NCBI GenBank assembly: GCA_029245125.1
Contig: JAQWPZ010000112.1
Coordinates: forward strand, 52,623-116,622
DNA from: Rubripirellula sp.
GTDB lineage: Bacteria > Planctomycetota > Planctomycetia > Pirellulales > Pirellulaceae
Length of the DNA stretch: 64,000 bases
Reading direction: 5' to 3'
Shown here: positions 56,081 through 64,000 of the stretch, one piece after another
Layout: each line of letters opens with the position of its first letter
How positions within the stretch are numbered: position 1 is the stretch's first letter
Position numbers and translations under genes: made by a program
The notes under the pieces: generated by a model
Database searches by the model: none
Told to the model about the DNA's origin: nothing
What the model saw: the letters and a program-made list of their open reading frames with translations, nothing else

Positions 56081-56247
56081 TTGAGCTGCTGTAGTAGCGG
56101 ATCTGTTGCTAGCGCCATTCTGCTTCAAACCAGTTAGAATGAACCTTTGTGTGGATTGCACATCTCTTCGAATCCTGCCCGCCCCACCCTGCCCTTTTGT
56201 GTTTCCTGCCCTTCTCCGCTGAGTTTCCACGCTCGCCAAATAACTGT

Positions 56248-59200
56248 ATGAATTTGTTCAATCACTCGTTTGATCGGCGGATCCGCCAGCGACTTGGCGT
56301 TTCTCTTGTGGTAATCCTCCTTGTCGCATTCTCCGGTCTCGGCTCTGTCAAAGCCGAGGAGTTAGTTGATTTCAACCGTGAGATTCGGCCTCTGTTGTCC
56401 AATCGCTGTTTGATCTGTCATGGGCCGGACGAGGCAGAGCGTGCGGCAGGTTTGCGGCTCGATTCACTAGCCGGTGCCACCGCTGATCTCGGTGGTTACG
56501 CGGCTGTTGCCCCGGGCGATCCCGAGGGAAGCGAGTTGTTTGCTCGCGTCCTCAGTGACGATCCTGATTTGCAGATGCCACCTCCTGACAAAGGTCAACA
56601 TCTGAGTGAACCCGAAATTGCATTGTTGAAGCGTTGGATTGAACAGGGCGCTCCGTATGCCAAGCATTGGTCTTACGTCAAACCTGAGCGGCCAACACTT
56701 CCGAAGGTGAATGATCCAAGCTGGGTCACGAATCCGATTGATCATTTTGTGTTGGCGAAACTTGATTCGCTTGGTTTGCGACCTTCCCCTGAGGCGGATC
56801 GGTTGACGTTGGCGCGACGCTTGTCCCTCGATTTGACCGGATTGCCACCGACGTGGCAGGAGGCAAAAGCGTTTGATTTAGACACGCGGGACAATGCTTA
56901 CGAACTGTACGTTGACCGTTTGCTGGACAAGCAAACCTACGGAGAACGTTGGGCTCGAGTCTGGCTCGATCTGGCCCGCTATGCTGATTCCGCAGGGTAC
57001 GCCGACGATCCGCCACGGACAATCTGGGCTTACCGAGATTATGTGATTCGCTCTCTGAATGCGAATAAGCCATTTGATCAATTTACGATTGAACAGATCG
57101 CCGGGGACTTACTTGGCGATCCCACTGACGAACAACTGATCGCCACCGCCTTTCATCGCAACACATTAACGAATAATGAAGGCGGTACGAATAACGAAGA
57201 GTTTCGCAATGTTGCGATTGTCGATCGTGTGAACACGACGATGGCGGTGTGGATGGGCACCACGATGGCGTGTGCGCAATGTCACACGCACAAGTACGAT
57301 CCGATCACCCAAGATGAATACTTCCAGTTTTTTGCCTTCTTCAACCAGTCTGAAGATAGTGATCAACGCGACGAGCGGCCACTGCTGGAGGTCTGGTCGG
57401 ATCAACAGCGAACGCGACAAAAATCACTCCAGCAAGAGAGCGAAGCATTACAGCAAAAACTCACGCAGGATCGACCAGAGATTGACGCAGATCGAGTGAG
57501 TTGGTTGGCTGGATTTGACCAACAGCCAACGTGGAGCCCTCTGACTGCCGAGGCGGTTGAAGCAGAGCATCGATCATTGGCGATTGGCGAGCAAGGTTGG
57601 ATTGATGCGAACGGAGAGCTGCCTCAGACGGACCGGTACCAGCTTCGCTATCCGATCAAGGCGCAGTCGATCACTGGCTTGCGTTTGGAAGTGCCTGCCG
57701 AACAAACCGATAATTTTGTGGTGAGTTCGATTTCCGCGGTTTGGGAGCCAGAGGATTCTCAACCAACCGACGCGAGATATGTGCGGGTTGAATTGCCGGG
57801 TGCAAACAAAATGATTCACCTGGCAGAGATCCAGGTTTACAGCGATGGCAAGAATGTTGCTGTGGATGGAACGCCGAGCCAGAGCACGACCGACTTCGGT
57901 GGTGAGGTCAAATATGTCAATGATGGGAACACCGACGGTAATTACAACGGTCGATCGGTAACACATACGGCCTCGCAAACAGACCCTTGGATCGAAATTG
58001 ACCTCGGTAAATTAGTGCCGGTAGAACGTTTGGTGATCTGGAATCGAACCGACGGTGGGGCAGCGATTGGAAAGCGTTTGCAGGGATATCAAGTCCGCTT
58101 GCTTGATGAAGGCAGGGAAACCGTTTGGCAGCAGCAACCGGAAAGTGTGCCGTCCCCGAGTGAGGCTTGGTCACCAGATGGTACGATCGAAATCCCGCTG
58201 CATTTGGCGGTGGCTGATCACGAGCAAAAAGGTTTTCCCGCGCAATCAGTTCTGGCGGCACAGCCAGATCCCAAGCAGGGCTGGGCGGTGTCGCCGTTGC
58301 AGGGTCAGCCTCATGAGTTGACATTGCTGTTGCCGAAGCCACGCCAGTTAAAGGATGGCAGTTTAAAGGTTCGTATCGATCATTCATCGATCCATTCTCG
58401 CCACGTTTTGAATCGATTTCGATTCTCAGTCACCTCAGATGCCAGCGTCTCCAAATGGGTCGCTCTGCCTGCTGATGTCGTGGCGGCCATTCGTCATCCA
58501 GATCGAACTCAGGCCGAGCAAAATCGATTGGTGGAATATCACCGGAGCATCACGCCGATTCTCGCGGTGACTCGTGAGCAGTTGGAAAAAATCCAGCAAC
58601 AATTGGCTAGCGTCAAAGCGATGACGACTGTTCCCGTGATGAAACAATTGTCGGCCGAGCGGCGACGTCAAACCCGGGTGCAAATACGAGGGAACTATCA
58701 AGCGACAGGGGATGAAGTCACCGAGGGAATTCCGGCAGCTTTTCACGCGTTGCCAGATGAGGGGCCGCGCGACCGATTGGCATTGGCAAAGTGGTTGGTT
58801 GACGGAGAGAATCCTTTAACCGCCCGAGTGATTGCAAATCGCCACTGGGAGCAGATCTTCGGCAGGGGACTTGTCGTCACCAGTGAAGAGTTTGGCAGTC
58901 AGGGCGAACTGCCTTCGCACCCGGAGCTTCTCGATTGGCTGGCGGTTGATCTTCGGGATGGTGGCTGGGATCTGAAACGCTTTCTCAAGCTGCTGGTAAC
59001 CTCGTCGACCTACCGCCAAGAATCGGTGACGACGCCTGAATTGCAGGAAGCTGATCCCTTCAATCGCTTTCTCGCACGCGGGGCGAGATTTCGCGTGTCA
59101 GCTGAAATGGTGCGAGATCAAGCCTTGTTCGTCAGCGGACTGTTAAGCGAGAAAATGTATGGCAAGCCGGTGAATCCACCGCAGCCACAGCTTGGATTGA

Positions 59201-59709
59201 AGGCTGCATTTGGTTCGGCCACCGATTGGAAAACCAGCAGCGGAGATGATCGTTACCGGCGTGGGGTCTATACGTCGTGGCGGCGGTCGAGTCCCTATCC
59301 ATCAATGGCCCAGTTCGACGCGCCCAATCGAGAGGTGTGTACGGTACGGCGGATACGAACAAATACACCGCTGCAAGCGCTGGTGACGCTGAATGATCCC
59401 GTTTATGTCGAAGCCGCGCAGGCTTTGGCGAAGCGAGTCATTGGCCATCACGATGACGTCACCGAACGCATCCGCTTTGCGTTCCAAATATGCTTGCTCC
59501 GTGAGCCGACTGAAGCTGAGCAGCAACGCTTGACGCTGCTCGCCGCTGAGGTGAGCAAGCAATACCTGAACGAAACAGCGGAGGCTGCGTTGATGGCGAC
59601 GCAGGCGGGAAATTCCTTGCCCGCGAATGTAGATGTCGTTGAACTTGCGACGTGGACCGTCGTTGGTAACGTCATCCTAAATCTCGATGAGACTTTTCTT
59701 AAACGATAA
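56248..59709 (+). CDS. PSCyt1-DUF1549-F5/8C-DUF1553 planctomycete protein
   Basis: 1,153 residues. Signal peptide (LGVSLVVILLVAFSGLGSVKAEE); a PSCyt1 domain with the heme-type motif CLICHGPDEAERAAGL near 53; DUF1549/PSCyt2 (NPIDHFVLAKLDSLGLRPSPEADRLTLARRLSLDLTGLPP) near 162-370 with a second CAQCHTHKYDPI; a discoidin-like F5/8 type C domain near 506-620 (NKMIHLAEIQVYSDGKNVAV ... WIEIDLGKLVPVERLVIWNRTD); and DUF1553/PSD1 from about 839 to the end. ATG 56248 is chosen over the track start. This architecture is typical of planctomycetes and is usually linked to polysaccharide utilisation, with unproven enzymatic role. Encoded directly upstream of its usual DUF1501 partner. Confidence 0.9.
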   Translation: MNLFNHSFDRRIRQRLGVSLVVILLVAFSGLGSVKAEELVDFNREIRPLLSNRCLICHGPDEAERAAGLRLDSLAGATADLGGYAAVAPGDPEGSELFARVLSDDPDLQMPPPDKGQHLSEPEIALLKRWIEQGAPYAKHWSYVKPERPTLPKVNDPSWVTNPIDHFVLAKLDSLGLRPSPEADRLTLARRLSLDLTGLPPTWQEAKAFDLDTRDNAYELYVDRLLDKQTYGERWARVWLDLARYADSAGYADDPPRTIWAYRDYVIRSLNANKPFDQFTIEQIAGDLLGDPTDEQLIATAFHRNTLTNNEGGTNNEEFRNVAIVDRVNTTMAVWMGTTMACAQCHTHKYDPITQDEYFQFFAFFNQSEDSDQRDERPLLEVWSDQQRTRQKSLQQESEALQQKLTQDRPEIDADRVSWLAGFDQQPTWSPLTAEAVEAEHRSLAIGEQGWIDANGELPQTDRYQLRYPIKAQSITGLRLEVPAEQTDNFVVSSISAVWEPEDSQPTDARYVRVELPGANKMIHLAEIQVYSDGKNVAVDGTPSQSTTDFGGEVKYVNDGNTDGNYNGRSVTHTASQTDPWIEIDLGKLVPVERLVIWNRTDGGAAIGKRLQGYQVRLLDEGRETVWQQQPESVPSPSEAWSPDGTIEIPLHLAVADHEQKGFPAQSVLAAQPDPKQGWAVSPLQGQPHELTLLLPKPRQLKDGSLKVRIDHSSIHSRHVLNRFRFSVTSDASVSKWVALPADVVAAIRHPDRTQAEQNRLVEYHRSITPILAVTREQLEKIQQQLASVKAMTTVPVMKQLSAERRRQTRVQIRGNYQATGDEVTEGIPAAFHALPDEGPRDRLALAKWLVDGENPLTARVIANRHWEQIFGRGLVVTSEEFGSQGELPSHPELLDWLAVDLRDGGWDLKRFLKLLVTSSTYRQESVTTPELQEADPFNRFLARGARFRVSAEMVRDQALFVSGLLSEKMYGKPVNPPQPQLGLKAAFGSATDWKTSSGDDRYRRGVYTSWRRSSPYPSMAQFDAPNREVCTVRRIRTNTPLQALVTLNDPVYVEAAQALAKRVIGHHDDVTERIRFAFQICLLREPTEAEQQRLTLLAAEVSKQYLNETAEAALMATQAGNSLPANVDVVELATWTVVGNVILNLDETFLKR

Positions 59710-59738
59710 CGCACACACTTTCAGCGACGCACGAAGTG

Positions 59739-61190
59739 ATGAATCCTGCTTTTTCAAAGCTGCAGCACCAGACACGGCGGCATTTCTTACAGCAAACGAC
59801 TGCTGGCATCGGTGGTATCGCCCTGAGCAGTTTGCTGGCTGGCGAAACGCCGGCGGCCGAACGCTCCGCGATCAATCCACTTGCACCTGCCGAACCGCAC
59901 TTTGCACCACGTGCCAAGCGAGTGATCTATTTGCATATGACTGGGTCGCCTCCCAATCTGGATTTGTTTGATCACAAGCCGGAATTGGTTAAGCGGGATG
60001 GGCAAGATTGTCCCGATGAATTTTTGGCTGGCCGGGAATTCGCCTTCACCTCGGGCACACCGAAGTTGATGGGTTCACCTCGCAAGTGGTCTCGCGTTGG
60101 TAAGTCAGGGATGTGGATGTCGGATGCAATTCCGAATTTTCATAAAGTCGCGGATGAAATGTGTGTCGTGCACTCCATGCACACCGACCAATTCAATCAT
60201 GCGCCGGCTGAGTTATTGGTCTACACCGGATCTCCCCGCTCCGGGCGACCATCGATGGGATCGTGGGTGAGTTATGGATTGGGAAGTGAAAACGAAAATC
60301 TGCCCGGATTCGTTGTCTTGATCTCAAGTGGTGTTCAGCCGAATGGTGGAAAGAACTCGTTCGGAAGCGGGTTCCTGCCGTCGGTCTATCAAGGTGTCCA
60401 ATGTCGATCAAAAGGTGATCCGGTCCTTTACGCCTCTGATCCACCCGGAATGGATCGTGAGATGCGGCGTCTTAGTCTTGATGCTTTAGGGGACTTGAAT
60501 CGCTTGCAAGCAGATGAAATGGGGCACCCCGAAACACTGACTCGTATCGCCCAATACGAACTTGCATTCCGGATGCAAACCGCTGTGCCCGAGGTGATGG
60601 ACATTTCCCAGGAGTCAGCAAAAACGCTTGAGGAATACGGCGCGACACCTGGTGCATCGAGTCTGGCAAACAACTGTTTGCTGGCTCGTCGACTGGTTGA
60701 ATCGGGGGTTCGGTTTGTGCAGTTATTCGATTGGGGCTGGGACTTTCATGGAACCACTTCGGACAATGGTCTGACTGATGGATTGACCAAGAAGTGCGCT
60801 TCGATGGATCGGCCAATCTCGGCATTAATCAAAGACTTAAAAGACCGCGGGTTGCTCGAAGATACATTGGTGATTTGGGGAGGCGAGTTTGGCCGTACAC
60901 CGTTCCGCGAAGGACGCACGGCCAAAAGTCAAGTTCTAGGACGCGACCATTACCCCGATGCATTCACGATGTGGATGGCGGGTGGTGGAGTCCGCGGCGG
61001 ATTTGAATATGGCGGTTCTGATGAACTCGGTTTTCGTGTCGCCGAAAATCCTGTTCACGTCCATGATTTGCAAGCCACGATTTTGCACCAACTGGGATTC
61101 GATCATGAAAGATTGACGTATCGGTTCCAGGGTCGCGATTATCGATTGACGGATGTGCATGGTCAGGTGGTCAAAGAGTTGTTAGCGTAG
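59739..61190 (+). CDS. DUF1501 protein with Tat signal
   Basis: 483 residues. The N-terminus LQHQTRRHFLQQTTAGIGGIALSSLLAG is a twin-arginine signal, so the protein is exported folded. The body is the sulfatase-like DUF1501 fold: KRVIYLHMTGSPPNLDLFDHKPELVKRDGQ, HSMHTDQFNHAPAELLVYTGSPRSGRPSMGSWVSYGLGSEN, FDWGWDFHGTTSDN and WGGEFGRTPFREG. These proteins accompany PSCyt/DUF1553 proteins across planctomycetes, as here (29-base spacing), and are probably periplasmic enzymes of unknown substrate. ATG 59739 is chosen over the GTG one codon earlier. Confidence 0.9.
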   Translation: MNPAFSKLQHQTRRHFLQQTTAGIGGIALSSLLAGETPAAERSAINPLAPAEPHFAPRAKRVIYLHMTGSPPNLDLFDHKPELVKRDGQDCPDEFLAGREFAFTSGTPKLMGSPRKWSRVGKSGMWMSDAIPNFHKVADEMCVVHSMHTDQFNHAPAELLVYTGSPRSGRPSMGSWVSYGLGSENENLPGFVVLISSGVQPNGGKNSFGSGFLPSVYQGVQCRSKGDPVLYASDPPGMDREMRRLSLDALGDLNRLQADEMGHPETLTRIAQYELAFRMQTAVPEVMDISQESAKTLEEYGATPGASSLANNCLLARRLVESGVRFVQLFDWGWDFHGTTSDNGLTDGLTKKCASMDRPISALIKDLKDRGLLEDTLVIWGGEFGRTPFREGRTAKSQVLGRDHYPDAFTMWMAGGGVRGGFEYGGSDELGFRVAENPVHVHDLQATILHQLGFDHERLTYRFQGRDYRLTDVHGQVVKELLA

Positions 61191-61292
61191 TTTGCCGCAC
61201 TGCTCGACCCTGTTTGTCGGGTTGATCGCAACCGAGGATCAGCAAGTTGAGAATTCCGTTTCTTGCTTGTTGGGTCTCCGTCGCCCCAAGGC

Positions 61293-61987
61293 ATGCAGTT
61301 CTCTGACTTCAGCCCTGTTCGTGGCGATCGTGAAGGTCACGCCGCAATCGTTGAAGTCGAATCTCCGTCGTGTCTGACAGTCGCTTGATGCGTCGGGACA
61401 CCCATTGGCGATTGCTGATAGGCCAAAGATCTTGGCCGCATTTGCGACAGGTAGAGCGGCGGGAATTCAGCAGGCGGCCGATCCGCAGGTGATTGAGGCG
61501 GTTTCGATCAGTCCAGGGAAATGAGTGAGCGTGCGGTGTGGTCCTGCGGCAGCTAACGTGCAGCAGGCTGGTTTTCGACCACAACTGATCAAGGTCATCA
61601 AGCGCAGCACTTCGACATCGCGGTTGCGGGTCGTCAGTTCACCGTCAGTTCACCGTCAGGCCCACTCTACGCTGTTACATCGAAGCGGAGCATCCATCGT
61701 CAGCAACCAATGTCAGATAAGTTGTCTGGTTTGGAAGTCGAGTACTCGATATGACTGCTGGGTGCCAATGAAACCGGGAAACGACGGCGATCCTGAAATT
61801 CGATGTCGGACACGATACCGCAGGTTTGGAACATCGAAGTGAGCTGCTGATGGATATCCAGCCAGCGGTTTCACTCAAGCTGGCAATTCGTGATGAGCAT
61901 GGCGAGCCAGTATCACGCGGCTGGAGTCTCGGGACTCTGGCGGCACTCAATCAGTGTATTGAATTTGCAGCCTTGATTGCTCGTTGA
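61293..61987 (+). pseudogene. Remnant of a decayed gene, frames interrupted
   Basis: No intact ORF, but coding-like text appears in consecutive frames. From ATG 61293: MQFSDFSPVRGDREGHAAIVEVESPSC, stop at 61388; shifted: SLDASGHPLAIADRPKILAAFATGRAAG ... DPQVIEAVSISPGK; and, ending at the TGA at 61987, FDVGHDTAGLEHRSELLMD ... LAIRDEHGEPVSRGW ... LNQCIEFAALIAR. These have balanced amino-acid composition and no resemblance to the neighbouring genes. The rest of the 937-base spacer (61191-62127) shows no gene. Family not recognised. Confidence 0.5.
61632..61659. repeat. 11-bp tandem duplication inside the gene remnant
   Basis: CGTCAGTTCAC twice, then CGTCAG. The unit is not a multiple of three, consistent with loss of coding constraint. 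Confidence 0.6.
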
Positions 61988-62127
61988 ACACGGCGTCGCT
62001 GATAGGAGTATGCTGGCATGATCCAAGACTCCAGCGTTTCGAAATAAGGCACCGTCGCATTACCGAGCTTCGGCCGACGATTGTTGCTGGTTTGAGTCTG
62101 TACGAGCTGTATCGCTGAAGTGAATTG

Positions 62128-62934
62128 GTGAATCGAGTGTCGAATATTTCCGTACCAGACCCTTGTAACGCGGCCAGCAAGCGGCCGTTGTTATTTGTGC
62201 ACGGATGGTGGGGTGGTGCGTGGGTCTGGGATTTGTACCGAGAGGCTTTTTCAGCATTGGGGTATGAGTCAACTGCCCTCAATCTGAGTGGTGCCATGGG
62301 CAACCAAGACTTGGCGATTGGTAAAATCACGATGGCGGTTCAATTAGATGAACTGCGTCGTGCGGTCGCGGAAATCGGCAGCCCTGTGTTGATCGGTCAC
62401 AGTTTTGGCGGGCTTTTGATTCAAAAGCTTTTAGAAGAACAGGATTTGCCAGCAGCGGTTTTAGTCTGCCCTGCGCCTCCGAGAGGTGTCTTTTCGTTGC
62501 GTTCCTGGAGCTTATTTCGGACAGCGGTTCGCTACGTTCCCCAGATGCTTCGGCGCCGCGAATTTCAGCCGAGTAGTCGGGACATGCGGTATTTGAATCT
62601 CAATGCGCTTTCCAGTGATGAGCAAGACTATGTGTTGTCTCGGATGGTGCCTGCATCGGGGCGGCAAGCATTGGAGACAACTTTGTTTGGTATCCCGGTG
62701 GATGCCCAGCGTGTTCACACTCCCATGCTTGTTTTAATGGGTGGGCAGGATCGTCTGACGACGCCGTCTGTCTGTCGTGCGATTGCTCGCAAGTACGACG
62801 CAGAGTTGCGTGAGTACCCAGATAATGCCCACTATTTGATGCGTGAGTCGAACTACTGCGAATCGGCCACCGATGTGCACCGGTGGCTATCTGAAACACT
62901 TTCGTCCGAGGGAACGTCTGCTACTCGTCTGTAA
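62128..62934 (+). CDS. Alpha/beta hydrolase
   Basis: 268-residue cytoplasmic hydrolase of the alpha/beta fold. The oxyanion [10 protein letters not shown], the nucleophile elbow GHSFGG, the acid in [10 protein letters not shown] and the catalytic His in DNAHYLM are all in place. Substrate unknown; the general pattern is that of esterase/lipase or haloperoxidase-like enzymes. Start GTG 62128 or TTG 62125 are both possible; no ATG is available. The 3' end overlaps the convergent ilvD by 14 bases. Confidence 0.85.
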   Translation: MNRVSNISVPDPCNAASKRPLLFVHGWWGGAWVWDLYREAFSALGYESTALNLSGAMGNQDLAIGKITMAVQLDELRRAVAEIGSPVLIGHSFGGLLIQKLLEEQDLPAAVLVCPAPPRGVFSLRSWSLFRTAVRYVPQMLRRREFQPSSRDMRYLNLNALSSDEQDYVLSRMVPASGRQALETTLFGIPVDAQRVHTPMLVLMGGQDRLTTPSVCRAIARKYDAELREYPDNAHYLMRESNYCESATDVHRWLSETLSSEGTSATRL

Positions 62935-64000
62935 CACAGCCTTCGCTGGCGGTTTTTACATTCTTGATGTATTTGAATAAGGTTCCTCGGGTCGCTTTGA
63001 GTGGCGGCGCCGTCCATTGTTGTCGGCGTGAATCAAGTTCTTCGTCGCTGACTGCAACATCGAGTCGGTTGGAATCGGCGTCGATCGTTACAACGTCTCC
63101 ATCTTGCAGTAAGCCTAGTGGTCCGCCGTCCTGAGCTTCGGGCGTGATGTGTCCGACGATGAATCCGTGGCTGCCACCGCTGAATCTTCCATCGGTCAGC
63201 ATGGCGACATCGGAGCCAAGGCCAGCTCCCATGATAGCGCTGGTTGGAGTCAGCATTTCGGGCATTCCGGGGCCACCCTTCGGCCCTTCGTAACGAATGA
63301 CAACCACATCACCTTTTTGGATTTGTTTTTCTTCTAGGGCGTGTAGCATCAGTTCCTCACTGTCGAAGCAACGAGCAGGACCGGTGAACTGCAAGCCTTC
63401 TTTGCCTGTGATTTTTGCAACAGCTCCTTCGGGTGCCAGTGAACCGTGAAGGATCCGAATGTGCCCTGATGACTTGATCGGGTCATTGACCATTCGCACG
63501 ATGGTTTGCCCTTCTTTGAGCCCTGGAAGGTCCTCGACATTTTCGGCCAAGGTCTTGCCCGTTACGGTCATGCAAGAACCATCCATCAGTCCCTCGGAGA
63601 GCAGGTATTTCATCACCGCTGGCGTGCCGCCAATGGAATGAAGGTCTTCCTGCACGAACTTTCCGCTTGGTTTGAGATCAGCCAGATACGGGATTCGGTC
63701 GCTGACCGATTGGAAATCACTGATGGTAAGAGGAACGTCGACTGCTCTCGCCATGGCGATCAGGTGCAACACTGCATTCGTACTGCCACCCAACGCCATC
63801 ACGGTGACCATGGCATTTTCAAAGGCCGCTTTGGTCATGATGTCACGCGGTTTGAGATCCGCCTTCAGGCATTCCAGAATCGCGGCCCCAGCGCGGCGGC
63901 ATTCGTCTATCTTTTCAGGGTTCTCGGCGGGAATGCTGGCTGAGTAGGGGAGTGACATCCCGAGTGCTTCGATCGCGGTCGCCATGGTGTTGGCCGTGTA
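62921..64000 (-). CDS. ilvD: Dihydroxy-acid dehydratase, N-terminal part cut by window
   Basis: Dehydrates 2,3-dihydroxy-acids in valine, leucine and isoleucine synthesis; an Fe-S enzyme. The visible part runs from [25 protein letters not shown] (the family's CGGMYTANTM region, at the right edge) through [14 protein letters not shown] and [13 protein letters not shown] to the C-terminus with [21 protein letters not shown], which includes the catalytic Ser. The frame is open to base 64000, so about a third of the gene is missing and the ATG at 63985 in the track is internal. The 3' end overlaps the alpha/beta hydrolase gene. Confidence 0.95.
   Translation of the reverse strand, partial: YTANTMATAIEALGMSLPYSASIPAENPEKIDECRRAGAAILECLKADLKPRDIMTKAAFENAMVTVMALGGSTNAVLHLIAMARAVDVPLTISDFQSVSDRIPYLADLKPSGKFVQEDLHSIGGTPAVMKYLLSEGLMDGSCMTVTGKTLAENVEDLPGLKEGQTIVRMVNDPIKSSGHIRILHGSLAPEGAVAKITGKEGLQFTGPARCFDSEELMLHALEEKQIQKGDVVVIRYEGPKGGPGMPEMLTPTSAIMGAGLGSDVAMLTDGRFSGGSHGFIVGHITPEAQDGGPLGLLQDGDVVTIDADSNRLDVAVSDEELDSRRQQWTAPPLKATRGTLFKYIKNVKTASEGCVTDE

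Noticed and set aside
58030-58060. tRNA-like GAATCGAACC inside the PSCyt gene
   Set aside because: Lies in the conserved discoidin-like coding sequence (IWNRTD); no tRNA arms around it.
1-64000. CRISPR arrays, insertion sequences, prophage, rRNA
   Set aside because: No regularly spaced repeats with unique spacers, no transposase or integrase motifs, no rRNA-like stretches were seen.

Overview
The window looks like part of a planctomycete chromosome, most likely Pirellulaceae (Rhodopirellula-like). The main evidence is the set of marker families: a PSCyt1/DUF1549/DUF1553 giant cytochrome-like protein followed by a DUF1501 Tat protein, two DUF1080 proteins, a DUF1573-like secreted protein, a Pkn-type kinase with a large C-terminal extracytoplasmic half, and a K+-dependent type membrane pyrophosphatase. 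This is inference from family content; no rRNA is present to confirm it.

Layout. 0-3 kb: a MoxR/Mg-chelatase-type AAA+ ATPase (cut by the left edge) overlapping a von Willebrand A protein. 3.1-9.3 kb (minus): recQ, ftsH, rsgA. 9.4-12.1 kb: a zinc alcohol-dehydrogenase-type protein, a CPXCG zinc-ribbon mini protein and lineage-specific small proteins. 12.1-12.9 kb: a gene-free spacer with a 26-unit hexamer repeat and a 7-unit heptamer repeat. 12.9-15.9 kb: three secreted proteins of unknown role, closed by a long hairpin shared with the convergent dapA-like gene. 15.9-19.4 kb (minus): hppA and a dapA-family gene, divergent from a Ser/Thr kinase (19.8-22.7 kb). 22.8-29.2 kb: a small CxxCH protein, a DUF1080 protein, a lipoprotein, rpmB-gatC, an NhaC-type antiporter, a Pro-rich secreted protein and comB.

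29.5-46.1 kb is the central block, a flagellar basal-body/hook cluster in one direction: TPR membrane protein, FlgN-like protein, degenerate HATPase protein, flgB, flgC, fliE, fliF, fliG, fliH, fliI, fliJ, a MotE-like protein, fliK, flgD, flgE. It supplies the proximal rod, MS ring, switch component, export ATPase complex, hook-length ruler, hook cap and hook. No fliM/N, flhA/B, stator or flagellin genes lie in this window. The hook protein carries a large two-repeat insert and FliG is divergent.

46.3-56.0 kb is housekeeping: proS, a double DUF1080 protein (minus), cysS-ruvC-ruvA (minus), ispF (minus), an ABC ATPase and an Uup-type ABC-F protein. 56.2-61.2 kb holds the PSCyt/DUF1501 pair. 61.2-62.1 kb contains a decayed gene, then an alpha/beta hydrolase whose 3' end overlaps a convergent ilvD cut by the right edge.

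A window-wide pattern not explained by genes: many intergenic spacers carry perfect or near-perfect tandem duplications of 11-19 bp, and several genes carry in-frame duplications of 15, 18 or 24 bp. I found no CRISPR array, insertion sequence, phage, rRNA or convincing tRNA, and no obvious defence or biosynthetic system. The least explained parts are the secreted trio, the FlgE insert, the HATPase-like flagellar protein and the repeat-rich spacers.
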